Shown: positions 1 through 7,830 of the stretch, piece by piece
Position numbering within the stretch: position 1 is the stretch's first letter
Layout of the letters: every line of letters starts with the position of its first letter
Source: Chloroflexota bacterium
GTDB lineage: Bacteria > Chloroflexota > Anaerolineae > UBA4142 > SHND01
Assembly (NCBI GenBank): GCA_016209205.1
Contig: JACQWQ010000072.1
Location: 18,014-82,013 of the forward strand
DNA length: 64,000 nt
Direction of reading: 5' to 3'
Translations under genes and position numbers: made by a program
The notes under the pieces: generated by a model
What the model saw: the letters and a program-made list of their open reading frames with translations, nothing else
What the model was told of the DNA's origin: nothing
The model's database searches: none

Positions 1-930
1 TGTTCGCCATGACCGCCAGCGCAAGGACAGCAGTACCGCTAATCGGACTGCTCACCCCGCTGCCCAACGCCGCCCAGGTGTTCGTCGCGGTATTCCACTT
101 GGCGATGTAGTTCGCACTCACGCCCCCGGCGGTGGTGAACCCACCTCCCACATATACATCGTTCCCCTTGACCGCCAGCGCGTCAACGGTGGAATTCACG
201 CCGCTGCCCAACGCTCCCCAGGTATTCGTGGTAGTATCCCACTTGGCGATGTGGTCCGCACTCACACCTCCGGCGGTGGTAAAGTGGCCGCCCACATACA
301 GCGCGTCCCCTTTGACCGCCAGCGTCACGACATCGTCATTCATGCCGCTGCCCAACGCTCCCCAGGTGTTCGTGGCAATATTCCACTTGGCGATGCGGCT
401 CGCACTCACGCCTCCGGCGGTGGCAAAGGCGCCTCCCACAAACAAAATGTTCCTCCTGACCGCCAGCGCATTGACATCGTAACTCACGCCGCTGCCCAAC
501 GCCGACCAGGTGTTCGTGGCGGTATTCCACTTGGCGATGCGGCTCGCACTCACGGCACCGGCGGTGGTAAAGTTGCCTCCCACATACACATCGTTCTCCT
601 TGACCAGAAGCGCTTCGACTCTGCCATTCACGCCACCGCGCAGCGCCGACCAGCCGTTCGTGACGGTATTCCACCTGGCGATGTGGTTCGCGCTCACGCC
701 ACCAGCGGTGGTAAAGTCGCCTCCCACATACACCTCGGTCCCTTTGACCGCCAGCGCATAGACCGTGCCGTTCACGCCGCCGCGCAACGGCGCCCAGGTG
801 TTCGTCTTGGAATTCCATTTGGTGATATAGCTCGCGCTCGCGCCGCCGGCAGTGGTAAAGTCACCTCCCATATACACAGTGTCGCCCATGACCGCCAGCG
901 CAATGACACTCCCGTTGACGCCTTGCCCGC
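1..930 (-). repeat. 144-bp coding tandem repeats
   Basis: The motif tattcca(c/t)ttgg(c/t)gatg and its variants recurs at 91, 235, 379, 523, 667 and 811, exactly 144 bp (48 codons) apart. The repeats lie inside the partial gene and encode its repeat units. The exact period with only scattered substitutions suggests recent duplication or ongoing homogenisation. Confidence 0.9.
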
Positions 931-1246
931 CGAACTGACCGTCCCATTTCTCATCGCCGGCAGCGGCCGGGACGGGTGCCGGCGCGTTCACTCCGTCCCC
1001 GCGGACAAAGCGCGGCTGACCGCGCCCGGTGGTCTCCATCCGCCAGCCGCGCACGTCGAGCATGCCGCTCAAGCCGGTCGTCAGGTTCAGCGTCCGATCG
1101 TCATTTAGGAAATCCTCAAGCGGCGTCAGCGGTTGTCCCTGCAGCGGATTCGCTCGAGCCACTCCCGCCTGGGGCGCCATCAACGTCATCAGCACGAGCA
1201 AGACGGCAAGCCCCAGCGCGCGTTCCAGAATGTTTCGCGTTTTCAT
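1..1246 (-). CDS. secreted repeat protein, beta-propeller-like (3' end outside window)
   Basis: This minus-strand frame is open from an ATG at 1244-1246 to the left edge, so it is missing from the ORF track. A strong ribosome site (cgaggaggac in the minus sense) precedes the start. The N-terminus is a signal peptide (MKTRNILERALGLAVLLVLM, then a polar A-x-A-type region). After about 100 residues the protein consists of near-identical 48-residue units containing ALAVKG-x-x-VYVGGDFTTAGGVSAN and W-N-x-x-T-N-T-W. At least six units are visible. Such units resemble the Rax2/delta-60/kelch-like repeats of secreted bacterial propellers. The protein is probably exported and surface-exposed; no catalytic residue is visible and the function is unknown. 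Confidence 0.85.
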   Translation of the reverse strand, partial: MKTRNILERALGLAVLLVLMTLMAPQAGVARANPLQGQPLTPLEDFLNDDRTLNLTTGLSGMLDVRGWRMETTGRGQPRFVRGDGVNAPAPVPAAAGDEKWDGQFGGQGVNGSVIALAVMGDTVYMGGDFTTAGGASASYITKWNSKTNTWAPLRGGVNGTVYALAVKGTEVYVGGDFTTAGGVSANHIARWNTVTNGWSALRGGVNGRVEALLVKENDVYVGGNFTTAGAVSASRIAKWNTATNTWSALGSGVSYDVNALAVRRNILFVGGAFATAGGVSASRIAKWNIATNTWGALGSGMNDDVVTLAVKGDALYVGGHFTTAGGVSADHIAKWDTTTNTWGALGSGVNSTVDALAVKGNDVYVGGGFTTAGGVSANYIAKWNTATNTWAALGSGVSSPISGTAVLALAVMAN

Positions 1247-1459
1247 TTTTGTCCTCCTCGATGTCTAACCAGCCGCAAGGCACACTGTCCGCTCTACCGT
1301 CCCCCTTGCTTGACACACAAGATCAACATCCCGGCTGAAGTAATAGACGCGGGCGCGCTCGATCCCAGATTGCGGCGACCGAGAAAACGAAAGGTGTGCG
1401 TGCCCGAAACATTGTCAAGCCCAATACCATTGCATCCTTCCTCCAAGCGCAGATATGGT

Positions 1460-1500
1460 TTGACGGCGCATCTCCAAGTGGCATAAGGATGCGCCGTCAA
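1460..1500 (-). terminator. 13-bp perfect inverted repeat downstream of the 195-aa gene
   Basis: ttgacggcgcatc (1460-1472) and gatgcgccgtcaa (1488-1500) are perfectly complementary around a 15-nt loop. The hairpin lies just past the stop of the minus-strand gene ending at 1546. It could end its transcript, but no T-run follows on that strand. It may equally be a small repeat. I see nothing else in 1247-1545. Confidence 0.35.
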
Positions 1501-1545
1501 GCCAGGTTTTGTGTCCCATCTTGCATACAAGGGCGCAGCCGCGCA

Positions 1546-2133
1546 TTACGGCGGACCCTTGAACTCTTCGCGCCAGCCGATTGCGCCGCCCGCACTCTCG
1601 ATGCGGATATAGTCAATCAGTGCATTGGATCGCCCAGTAGCGATGTTGTCAGGCGTATCATCCAGCCAGATGCAGACCATCTGGATGACCACGTTGGTGG
1701 GGAGTGTAAAGGACTTGGTCACATAGCCCTTGCGCGCATCCACAGCCAGCCACTGAAGGGCTGCCGGATATTCGCAATTGCCAGTGGTGGCAGTGGAATA
1801 TCCGACATAGGCAAACCCATAGTCGCTCAGGTCAATGCTTGCCTTGAGGATGGGATGGGCGTTGGTGTTGACGGTTACATCGGTTGTCTTGTATTGCAAT
1901 TCTTCATCAGCGGCGTCATTATTGATGAACCAGAACAACGCGGCTTCGTTCTTTTTCCCCATGCCCGAGGCAATGTCGTCCCACAGTCCATACTCGCCGC
2001 CCGCGATGTTGGTGGCGGTCAGCAATTCCCAAGTGTGATTGAATGCCGCCGCCTTGGGTGGCGAACTCGCGGTGAACCAGACGAGCGCCAGCAGGACGAC
2101 CAGCGCGAGACAGAGTACGATTTTGCGTTTCAT
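1546..2133 (-). CDS. secreted hypothetical protein
   Basis: This 195-residue protein starts with a clear signal peptide (MKRKIVLCLALVVLLALVWF, cleavage near SPPKAAA). The start is supported by a GAAAAGGAGAAACTC-type ribosome site. The mature part is rich in aromatic and polar residues (LWDDIASGMGKK, LALFWFINN-like segments) and looks like a small beta-sandwich. I do not recognise a family. Genes at 1-1246, 2292-2717, 5426-6019 and 6032-6577 are also exported and on the same strand, so this is part of a run of secreted-protein genes. No catalytic motif is visible. Confidence 0.7.
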   Translation of the reverse strand: MKRKIVLCLALVVLLALVWFTASSPPKAAAFNHTWELLTATNIAGGEYGLWDDIASGMGKKNEAALFWFINNDAADEELQYKTTDVTVNTNAHPILKASIDLSDYGFAYVGYSTATTGNCEYPAALQWLAVDARKGYVTKSFTLPTNVVIQMVCIWLDDTPDNIATGRSNALIDYIRIESAGGAIGWREEFKGPP

Positions 2134-2291
2134 TCGAGTTTCTCCTTTTCATGGCAAACCACCGATGTTTCATGCGGCGAATTGCGCTGCAACGTCGGAG
2201 GTTCGCTCTATTCACGATGCTCCACGAAAGACACAAAGAACATAAAGGGTTTCGTAGTGCGGCAATTTTTCAGGTGTTGCGCGCCAAGCGG

Positions 2292-2717
2292 TCATCGAGT
2301 ACACGGTTCGCCGATGCCGACGTTCAGCCGCACCCGTGACCCGCGTACAAGTCCCATGATGCGACGCTCGACCTTTCTCACCACATTGCCACGCGCGTCG
2401 AGCGCGCGTAGGGCGAGGCAGTGCGGTCCAAAAGTGGCAGGCGCCCACGTTCGTGCGACGACTTGGCCCGGCTGGGCCCAGCCCATCGCTAGCTGCGTAT
2501 CATCCACCGTAAGTTCCAGCGCCGCTGCGCCGCCGCTGACGCCATACTGTACTTGAATCGCTTGGTCGAGCGGCAGGGCGACCCCCACAGGCGGCGAGAT
2601 GAAAATGATTTCTGGCGATGGCGCTCCTTGGCCCCTGCTAATGTTCACGGGTGCAAGAAAAGTAATCAGTACCACCAACATACTGATCACCATTCCACGC
2701 AGCACGATAACTGGCAT
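2292..2717 (-). CDS. secreted hypothetical protein, Ig-like fold suggested
   Basis: The 141-residue product has an N-terminal hydrophobic export segment (VISMLVVLITFLAPV). The mature part contains IIFISPPVGVALPLDQ, then alternating hydrophobic strands and LELTVDD. This pattern is common in Ig-like or big-domain modules of Chloroflexota surface proteins. A GAGG element lies 8 nt before the ATG. The C-terminus ends GIGEPCTR. A second methionine a few residues in is an alternative start. No function can be assigned. Confidence 0.6.
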   Translation of the reverse strand: MPVIVLRGMVISMLVVLITFLAPVNISRGQGAPSPEIIFISPPVGVALPLDQAIQVQYGVSGGAAALELTVDDTQLAMGWAQPGQVVARTWAPATFGPHCLALRALDARGNVVRKVERRIMGLVRGSRVRLNVGIGEPCTR

Positions 2718-2811
2718 CTACTGATCCTCGTCGGCATCATAACGGTTCCGCGCGAGAGCTGCCTGCGCACAAGCCAGCGGCAAGCCATCGCTTTCCCATC
2801 GCTTTCCCATC

Positions 2812-2861
2812 GAAAAAAAAGAAAGCCATCGGGCGGCGGATAATCGCCGCCCGATGGCTTT
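2812..2861 (-). terminator. intrinsic terminator of the kinase fusion gene
   Basis: A 17-bp stem (AAAGCCATCGGGCGGCG and its complement, loop GATAAT) is followed on the minus strand by a run of eight T. It sits 29 bp past the stop of the 2890-4959 gene and is a textbook rho-independent terminator. Confidence 0.93.
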
Positions 2862-2889
2862 GCTCTTGCAAATGAATCGTTTTACGGAC

Positions 2890-4959
2890 TCAGGTTATCA
2901 GACGATACCCCAAGCCGCGCACTGTCACCAGCAGCGCGGGATGGGCGGGATCCGGTTCGAGTTTTTCACGCAGTCGTTTCACGAGACTTTCGATTTGATA
3001 ATCGTAGATGTTGCCCTGACTGTCGCGCCAGACCGCGTGGGCAATCTCATCTTTGCTGCACACCTGATTACGCCGCGTCCACAGCAAGCAAAACAACGCG
3101 CGCTGCTCTGCCGAGAGCTGCACAGCGCACCGATTGACCCAGATTTCGCCGGTCAGTTCGTCCATCCACAGGCGCGGAAAATGGCGTGTCTCGAGCGTCG
3201 TGTCGGGATCACGAAACGTAAAGCGCGCGCCCGCGATTTCGATCACATCGCTGTCCTGCAAACGCGCCGGTGTGTGCAATTCGCGATCATTCAGTCGCGT
3301 ACCGTTCCGGCTGCCCAAATCGCGCAATACAAAACCCGCGTCTACGCCCGTCCCCGCCGCGCCCTCTGCGTGACTGATTTCGGCGTGGCGCCGCGAGGCG
3401 CGTGCATCGGCAATGACGATTGCACAATCCGCCACCAGAGAGAACTTGGGACGCAGGTTGACGTCTTCGTACTTTGTCGTGTAGACCCACAGGTGAGCCA
3501 TGCCAAAGCTGTCGTCGGTCATGCGCACGGCAAGCCCATAGTTGGGCTCGCCTTCGAGCCAGCCGCGCACCGCTGGCGTGATGTCCAGATCGAGCCATCC
3601 TTCCGTGTCAACCAAGTTCGTCAAAGTCACGACAGTCGTCGGCTCGAGATCCATGTCCACCTTCGGCTCCAAGCCGGGGCGACTCCACGGCGTCAAATAC
3701 GTAGCGGTTTTGGGATCCCAATCGCGCTTGATGCGATATACGGCGACAGCTGCATTGCGATTGTCTTTGCTCCAGGGGACCGTGTAGACACTCAAGGTCG
3801 CCGTAATCAGCCGAGTCTCTGCGGGCCATTCCGGCAAGGTCAGGCGATAGATAACGCGGTCGGGAGTCGAAGGTCCTTGCAGATGTACCTTGGGGTCCTC
3901 ATAGGCGGCACGGTCGGGCACATCTGGATCAATCCAGGTTTCCTCGATGGCAGGCGCACCTTGGAGCGCGAGCAGCGACGGCGTCGGTTTGGCGGCAGCA
4001 ACACTGCCCGCTGGACTCGAAGCAAAGGGGAGTTGATCCAGACGCCAGGCGGCGAACAGGAGCGCGAGGAACAAAAGGATGACTATCGCTAACGCGAAAG
4101 CGGGGGCGCGCCAACGCGATTGCGGGGCGCGGTTCAGACCATCGCGTAACGCGGCAGCAAACGCGGCAGCGGTAGGATAGCGCGCGTCGGGGTCCTTGGC
4201 GAGCGCGCGCAGGACGACATCTTCCAGGGCTTGAGGCACGGCGGGACGCACCGCGCGCGGCGAAGGCGGCGGAGTATGAATGTGCCGCAGAATGAGCGAG
4301 TACGGCGAATCCGCGCTAAACGGCGGACTGCCCGTGAGCAATTCAAAGAGGATCACGCCGAGCGCGTAAATGTCGCTGCGCGCATCGCCGGGTTTGCCTT
4401 TGCCCTGTTCGGGCGCCATGTACGTCGGCGTGCCGAGCGTGGTCCCTTCGCCGGTATTCAAAGTTTGCTCGACCATCCGCGCCACGCCAAAATCGGTCAA
4501 CACGGGCTGGTCGAGCTGTCCGTTGCGGAGCAGCACATTCGAGGGCTTGACATCACGATGGACGATACCGCGGCTGTGGGCGTGCTCCAGCGCGTCCGCC
4601 AACTTGGCTGTGAGCTGCACCGCGTCCGCGATCTCTAATGGCGCGTCGCGCTCTTGTAGAAATCGTTTGAGCGATGGACCATCAAGCAGCTCCATCACCA
4701 AATAGCCCACGTCGCCGTCGGCGCCTTGATCGAGAATGCGAATGATGTTGGGATGATCGAGCAAGGCAGCCGCTTGCGCTTCCCGGCGAAAGCGCTCGAC
4801 AAATCCTTCGTCGTTCGTGAGGTGGGGATAGAGGACTTTGATGGCAACCTGCGCGCCGCTGGCAGGGTCATAAGCCCTGTAGACTTGCGCCATTGCTCCC
4901 GCGCCAAGCAGCTCGTTCAGCTGGTATCTGCCAACCGTTTTGCCGCTCAAGTCAGCCAT
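2890..4959 (-). CDS. Ser/Thr protein kinase fused to DNRLRE-like, FHA and winged-helix domains
   Basis: The 689-residue product begins with a PknB-type kinase: glycine loop LLGAGAMAQVYRA (about 18-28), Lys41 in VAIKVL, HRDVKPSN with Asp136, DFG at 156-158, and APEQ. A membrane segment lies at about 285-306. Residues about 338-507 resemble a DNRLRE domain (ATLSVYTV, DITPAVRGWL). Then follows an FHA core (ASRRHAEI, DLGSRNGT) and an OmpR/PhoB-type winged helix (CSKDEIAHAVW, LVKRLREKLEPDP, VRGLGYRL). The FHA module lacks its first strands and its usual G-R motif: the junction near residue 508 (about nt 3436) cuts directly into it. Only one membrane segment is visible, which would put the DNA-binding end outside the cell. 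The gene is either a true fusion with unusual topology or two genes joined by a deletion or misassembly. The kinase assignment is secure. Confidence 0.9.
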   Translation of the reverse strand: MADLSGKTVGRYQLNELLGAGAMAQVYRAYDPASGAQVAIKVLYPHLTNDEGFVERFRREAQAAALLDHPNIIRILDQGADGDVGYLVMELLDGPSLKRFLQERDAPLEIADAVQLTAKLADALEHAHSRGIVHRDVKPSNVLLRNGQLDQPVLTDFGVARMVEQTLNTGEGTTLGTPTYMAPEQGKGKPGDARSDIYALGVILFELLTGSPPFSADSPYSLILRHIHTPPPSPRAVRPAVPQALEDVVLRALAKDPDARYPTAAAFAAALRDGLNRAPQSRWRAPAFALAIVILLFLALLFAAWRLDQLPFASSPAGSVAAAKPTPSLLALQGAPAIEETWIDPDVPDRAAYEDPKVHLQGPSTPDRVIYRLTLPEWPAETRLITATLSVYTVPWSKDNRNAAVAVYRIKRDWDPKTATYLTPWSRPGLEPKVDMDLEPTTVVTLTNLVDTEGWLDLDITPAVRGWLEGEPNYGLAVRMTDDSFGMAHLWVYTTKYEDVNLRPKFSLVADCAIVIADARASRRHAEISHAEGAAGTGVDAGFVLRDLGSRNGTRLNDRELHTPARLQDSDVIEIAGARFTFRDPDTTLETRHFPRLWMDELTGEIWVNRCAVQLSAEQRALFCLLWTRRNQVCSKDEIAHAVWRDSQGNIYDYQIESLVKRLREKLEPDPAHPALLVTVRGLGYRLIT

Positions 4960-4970
4960 GATAGATTATC

Positions 4971-5092
4971 TCCAATGAGCGAACATGCTCAAAATGTTGG
5001 TGGAAAAACTGAGCCATTACCACAGAATCAGGCTGAAAACAGTCCATTCAAGCCAGCGTCGCCACTGGATTTTGAGCATGTTCCAATGAGCG
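4971..5092. repeat. MITE-like element with 14-bp inverted ends and 11-bp direct repeats
   Basis: aacatgctcaaaat at 4982-4995 is the exact reverse complement of attttgagcatgtt at 5069-5082. Outside these ends the 11-mer tccaatgagcg occurs directly on both sides (4971-4981 and 5082-5092), as expected of a target duplication. The enclosed unit is about 100 bp and noncoding. It sits 12 bp upstream of the kinase start codon, so it lies in that gene's leader or promoter. Confidence 0.75.
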
Positions 5093-5275
5093 GATTACGC
5101 GCAGCCGCCATCCACAAGAAGAACACGTCACACAGTCCAAGCCGATTCATCAGCAGCTCCATAGAACCGGCTTGGTGTGCAATGTGAAAATAGTATAACA
5201 CTACCAGAGTGTCAATTCAAGAGCAAAAAGCCCCATCCGGGCGTACTTGGCCAACAAAATCATTACACAAAGCAT

Positions 5276-5370
5276 TACCTTCGCCAAAAGCGATTTCCCC
5301 TGCACGCGGCGGAGGTGAATGAACCCTCTTGGAGTAACCCCGCGCGAGCGAAAGGAAATTGGCGAAGGTA
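5276..5370. repeat. inverted repeat, taccttcgcca family, copy 1
   Basis: taccttcgcca (5276-5286) is mirrored by tggcgaaggta (5360-5370). The inner arms are also partly complementary (CGATTTCCCCTGC versus GCGAGCGAAAGGAAAT). A longer relative lies at 15963-16142. The rest of the 4960-5425 gap shows no gene; I see no convincing promoter motif in it. Confidence 0.75.
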
Positions 5371-5425
5371 TTATCTATTGGAGGCGCAGTTTGCAGGAAT
5401 GGGCGCTGGCTCTTGTGCGTTCGCG

Positions 5426-6019
5426 TTAATCGGTCACATTCACCCAAGCTTTGTAGAGCGTGATGGTGTCGGTTGCGTTTGGAAAGCGCAGCATGACACT
5501 CACGCCCAACGACGAACGCCAGGTGGCTGGACTGAACGTTTTCGAAAAGCAATGATAGGCATTGTCTGCGGGCCAGCTGATGGCATATTGACCGATGCTC
5601 ACATCGTTATCGTACAGGTCCATCCAAATCGGTTTCGTCACCGCGCCGTTGCTGGACTTGGCGCAAAATTCGACCGATTTGATTTTGCGCGCGATGCCTT
5701 CGTGATAGGTCATCAACGGAACGCCGATGTGTACCCACTGGTCCTGGTAGCCAGTGGCTTTGCGTTTTGCTTGTACGCCCCACGCGAACGGACGCCACGT
5801 GCCGAAACCTTTGCGGACTTCGGGCTGCCACATCGTGCCTTGCATGACGATGTGTGTTTCTCCCGGATTCGCAGGTTCAAGCAAGGGCGAATACGCCAGA
5901 TTGGTATTGGACGGATTCTCTGCGGCAAGGGCGGCTGTTCCACCGGGCGGACTGCTTGTCATTACGATTACAAGCAGCGCCGCCAACAGCGCCGTCATGT
6001 AAAGAATTTTGTTTTGCAT
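5426..6019 (-). CDS. secreted hypothetical protein
   Basis: The product has 197 residues with a signal peptide (MTALLAALLVIVMTSSPPGG). The mature part looks like a beta-rich domain (HIVMQGTMWQPEV, WMDLYDNDVSIG, FSKTFSPATW). Only two Cys are present (EFCAKSS, YHCFSK), which could form one disulfide after export. It starts 12 bp after the end of the lipoprotein gene 6032-6577, so the two are probably cotranscribed. The family is not recognised. Confidence 0.7.
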   Translation of the reverse strand: MQNKILYMTALLAALLVIVMTSSPPGGTAALAAENPSNTNLAYSPLLEPANPGETHIVMQGTMWQPEVRKGFGTWRPFAWGVQAKRKATGYQDQWVHIGVPLMTYHEGIARKIKSVEFCAKSSNGAVTKPIWMDLYDNDVSIGQYAISWPADNAYHCFSKTFSPATWRSSLGVSVMLRFPNATDTITLYKAWVNVTD

Positions 6020-6031
6020 GGTTGTTTGTCC

Positions 6032-6577
6032 TCACTTTCCACGCCGGTGAACTTGCCAGCGCGTGTTCATGATCCGGTCTTCCCATGTCATTGTGTTTTC
6101 ATCCACGACCGTAAAATAGACGGTCCAGCTCAGCGGGCGGGACAACGCGGTGCCCTTGTATTCTTTGGGCTGATAGTCTTGTACGGAAAAGTGAATGAAA
6201 CCATCACCCGCTTGATAAACTCCAACCTCGTACGTCATCAAGTCGCCCCAGCGCACCTGATGTGAATAATTATTATTCCTTTCCAAGATCGTTTCGGCAT
6301 ACACCGTACCGTACTGGGTCGTTTCCGCAGAGGTCCAGATGCCGACCAAATCTATTGCGCCGGGCGCTGTGTCCGGCGGTGGTTCTAGGGGCACATTGCC
6401 CACGGGGGGAAATTGATTTGCTGGCGGATTGTTCTGTGCAGGTAGAGGTTGTTGCTCGGGAGCTTGGGGTTGTGCCGGCGCCGGGGCAGTGGTGTTACAT
6501 GCCGCGCCCAAGACAATTGCCAATGTGCTCGAAACAAGACACCACACTGTGATGCGCGTCAAGAATCTCAGTGTCAT
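6032..6577 (-). CDS. lipoprotein of unknown function
   Basis: The 181-residue product has a hydrophobic N-terminus ending in a lipobox (VLGAAC), so Cys is probably lipidated. A Pro/Gln-rich linker of about 45 residues follows. The C-terminal domain begins near DLVGIWTSAETTQYG and includes FHFSVQDYQPKEYKG-like segments. This resembles the small lipocalin-like or DUF domains that start with V-G-x-W. A ribosome site (AAGGAG) lies 8 nt before the ATG. The leader carries a terminator-type hairpin and a good promoter farther up (see 6601-6740). It is the first gene of a probable operon with 5426-6019. Confidence 0.75.
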   Translation of the reverse strand: MTLRFLTRITVWCLVSSTLAIVLGAACNTTAPAPAQPQAPEQQPLPAQNNPPANQFPPVGNVPLEPPPDTAPGAIDLVGIWTSAETTQYGTVYAETILERNNNYSHQVRWGDLMTYEVGVYQAGDGFIHFSVQDYQPKEYKGTALSRPLSWTVYFTVVDENTMTWEDRIMNTRWQVHRRGK

Positions 6578-6600
6578 TCCGCATGCTCCTTGGGAACTCG

Positions 6601-6634
6601 AAACAAAAACCGACTCGATGGGTCTCGAGTCGGT
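6601..6634 (-). promoter_or_regulatory. leader terminator / putative attenuator, copy a
   Basis: In the minus sense a 10-bp stem (ACCGACTCGA / TCGAGTCGGT) is followed by TTTTTGTTT, a typical intrinsic terminator. It lies 24 nt before the start codon of the lipoprotein gene, not after a gene. Just before it the RNA reads GAGTTGATGGACCGACTC, in which GAGT can pair with ACTC of the terminator arm, giving a possible competing hairpin. Similar arrangements occur at 9145-9175 and 47601-47640. Confidence 0.65.
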
Positions 6635-6711
6635 CCATCAACTCTCCGCGTGGCACACGAACATTCAGAGAGTGAAAAGTGGGTATGTCGTGCAGCGTGC
6701 CACTCATTGCT

Positions 6712-6740
6712 ATTATACGTCTCTATGCGGCGCGATTCAA
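6712..6740 (-). promoter_or_regulatory. sigma-70-type promoter for the lipoprotein operon
   Basis: On the minus strand TTGAAT (6735-6740) and TATAAT (6712-6717) are separated by exactly 17 bp. Transcription would begin about 130 nt upstream of the lipoprotein ATG and would have to pass the leader terminator. Confidence 0.6.
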
Positions 6741-6921
6741 TCTCCCAAAACAATTCTCAAGACCGGATCCGCGGGGTAGCGTTGGGGTTCGTGCCCGGGA
6801 CGCAGGTCGCCCCAATTGTCCGCGCGCGAGATATTGAGAAATCCCAGCGCGCCATTCTGGTTTACCCGAATTTCGCCGGGCAGATTCGCCGGAGCCTCTG
6901 CCGAAAAATCACATCGCCTTG

Positions 6922-6944
6922 TAATTTTTGACCGCCTTTAGACC
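6922..6944. repeat. 23-bp dispersed repeat, copy 1
   Basis: taatttttgaccgccttta followed by gacc occurs here and again, identical, at 9350-9372. Both copies lie in noncoding DNA. No inverted partner is visible, so this may be the end of a degraded element. Confidence 0.6.
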
Positions 6945-7034
6945 CAATACTGTTTAGTTAGCCAGCCAAGACCTTCGAGGTTTTCATCGCGAACGCGTAA
7001 ATTGACGCATAGTGTTCGAAAACCTCGAAGGTCT
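6945..7034. repeat. AGACC-type hairpin element, copy 1 (partial outer arm)
   Basis: agaccttcgaggttttc (6969-6985) is mirrored exactly at 7018-7034. In front lies caatactgtttagtta (6945-6960), which matches the outer arm of the element at 49400-49492 with one change; the matching right outer arm is absent here. The core is related, in inverted orientation, to the copy at 22575-22639. Confidence 0.8.
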
Positions 7035-7071
7035 CTGGGCCGCGACCACGCAATTTCATCAAGTTGGAGTA

Positions 7072-7110
7072 CTAGCCAGCGTGTGCGTCACGTTTTTGGG
7101 CGACGATCAT
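7072..7110 (-). pseudogene. truncated gene start behind a leader terminator
   Basis: In the minus sense GGAGGTG is immediately followed by ATG and 12 codons (MIVAQKRDAHAG) to a stop. The start signals are strong and are preceded by a terminator-like hairpin (7129-7164), as in the intact genes at 6577 and 9030. The last codons coincide with gtgtgcgtcacgtttttggg, a sequence that is one end of the repeat at 41833. This suggests an element replaced the rest of the gene. A genuine 12-residue peptide is possible but less likely. Confidence 0.4.
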
Positions 7111-7126
7111 CACCTCCGTTGCCTCG

Positions 7127-7164
7127 CGCAAAAATACAAAAACCGACCCTGTGTGCAAGGTCGG
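7127..7164 (-). terminator. hairpin with T-rich tail (terminator or leader attenuator)
   Basis: Minus sense CCGACCTTGC / GTCGG hairpin followed by TTTTTGTATTTTTG. It could end the SRPBCC gene (stop at 7313) or be the leader of the truncated start at 7110. It resembles copies a-c of the putative attenuator only in the stem and T-tract. Confidence 0.6.
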
Positions 7165-7205
7165 CAAGTCGTCGGCACTGCTCCGATGCGCCGCGCTCGG
7201 TAACT

Positions 7206-7272
7206 GTGTGCCTCGCCATTGCGCACGTCTGTTGGTTTCTCTCTCCCCGGCTCGAAAGGGGGCGAGGCACAC
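7206..7272. repeat. hairpin repeat, gtgtgcctcgcc ends
   Basis: gtgtgcctcgcc (7206-7217) is perfectly complementary to ggcgaggcacac (7261-7272). Noncoding, between the SRPBCC gene and the terminator-like hairpin. I saw no second copy in the window. Confidence 0.6.
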
Positions 7273-7312
7273 CAGCAATGTTGTCGAAATTACCTCCTTT
7301 GCTGGTTCGGGC

Positions 7313-7747
7313 CTATGTCTCCATCCGCGTTTTGAGGTTCGCGACGAAAACATCCATCTCATGCTCGTTCAGCTTGAGCACAATGCTCTCGGCAAGCTTG
7401 CCCAGCAAGGGCACGGGCACGGTGTATTCGATCTCCTCGTGGAAACGAGTCTGACCGTTTTCGCCCTCAAACGTGTACACAAACGCGCTGGAGATGCCGC
7501 CGCTGCTCTGGGAGACAAGGCGTTTGTCAGGGACATATTCGGTCCTTGTGCTCTCTCCCTCAAAGCGCATCCCAGCCATCTTGTACGCCCAGTGAAAGGT
7601 GTCGCCGACATGCTGCGGCGTCTCTTTCACATCCTTGACTTCGACCAGACTGGGCCAAATTTCCAGCAGGTTGGTCGCGTGGGTCAAATAGTCAAAGACC
7701 TTGTGCACCGGCGCGTTGATGGTAATCGTTCGCTCGAGCTTGACCAT
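7313..7747 (-). CDS. SRPBCC / polyketide cyclase-like protein
   Basis: The 144-residue product shows the START/Bet-v1-like pattern: an opening strand with INAPVHKVFDYLTHATNLLEIW, a central WAYKMAGMRFEGES, and a C-terminal helix (LAESIVLKLNEHEMDVFVANL). Such proteins bind hydrophobic ligands in a deep cavity or regulate lipid-type metabolism; the ligand is unknown. I chose the ATG at 7745-7747 because GGAGGTG lies 6 nt before it. The track's start at 7756 is a GTG overlapping this ribosome site. It has no signal peptide and is therefore cytoplasmic. Confidence 0.8.
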   Translation of the reverse strand: MVKLERTITINAPVHKVFDYLTHATNLLEIWPSLVEVKDVKETPQHVGDTFHWAYKMAGMRFEGESTRTEYVPDKRLVSQSSGGISSAFVYTFEGENGQTRFHEEIEYTVPVPLLGKLAESIVLKLNEHEMDVFVANLKTRMET

Positions 7748-7830
7748 AGTTCTCACCTCCTTTCAATTTGGATTTACTCGCTGCATGACCGCACCAACGA
7801 CCGCAAGGTGTGTCTTTGCCCATTCAAATC

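Noticed and set aside
1-930. 144-bp repeats as a CRISPR array
   Set aside because: The units are in one reading frame, encode repeated residues and have no spacers.
1396-2556. 386-aa plus-strand ORF
   Set aside because: It runs across two minus-strand secreted-protein genes and has no recognisable domain.
2854-4092. 412-aa plus-strand ORF
   Set aside because: It is the antisense of the kinase fusion gene; the translation is Arg/His-rich with no domain pattern.
5177-6265. 362-aa plus-strand ORF
   Set aside because: Antisense of the two secreted-protein genes; composition is shadow-like.
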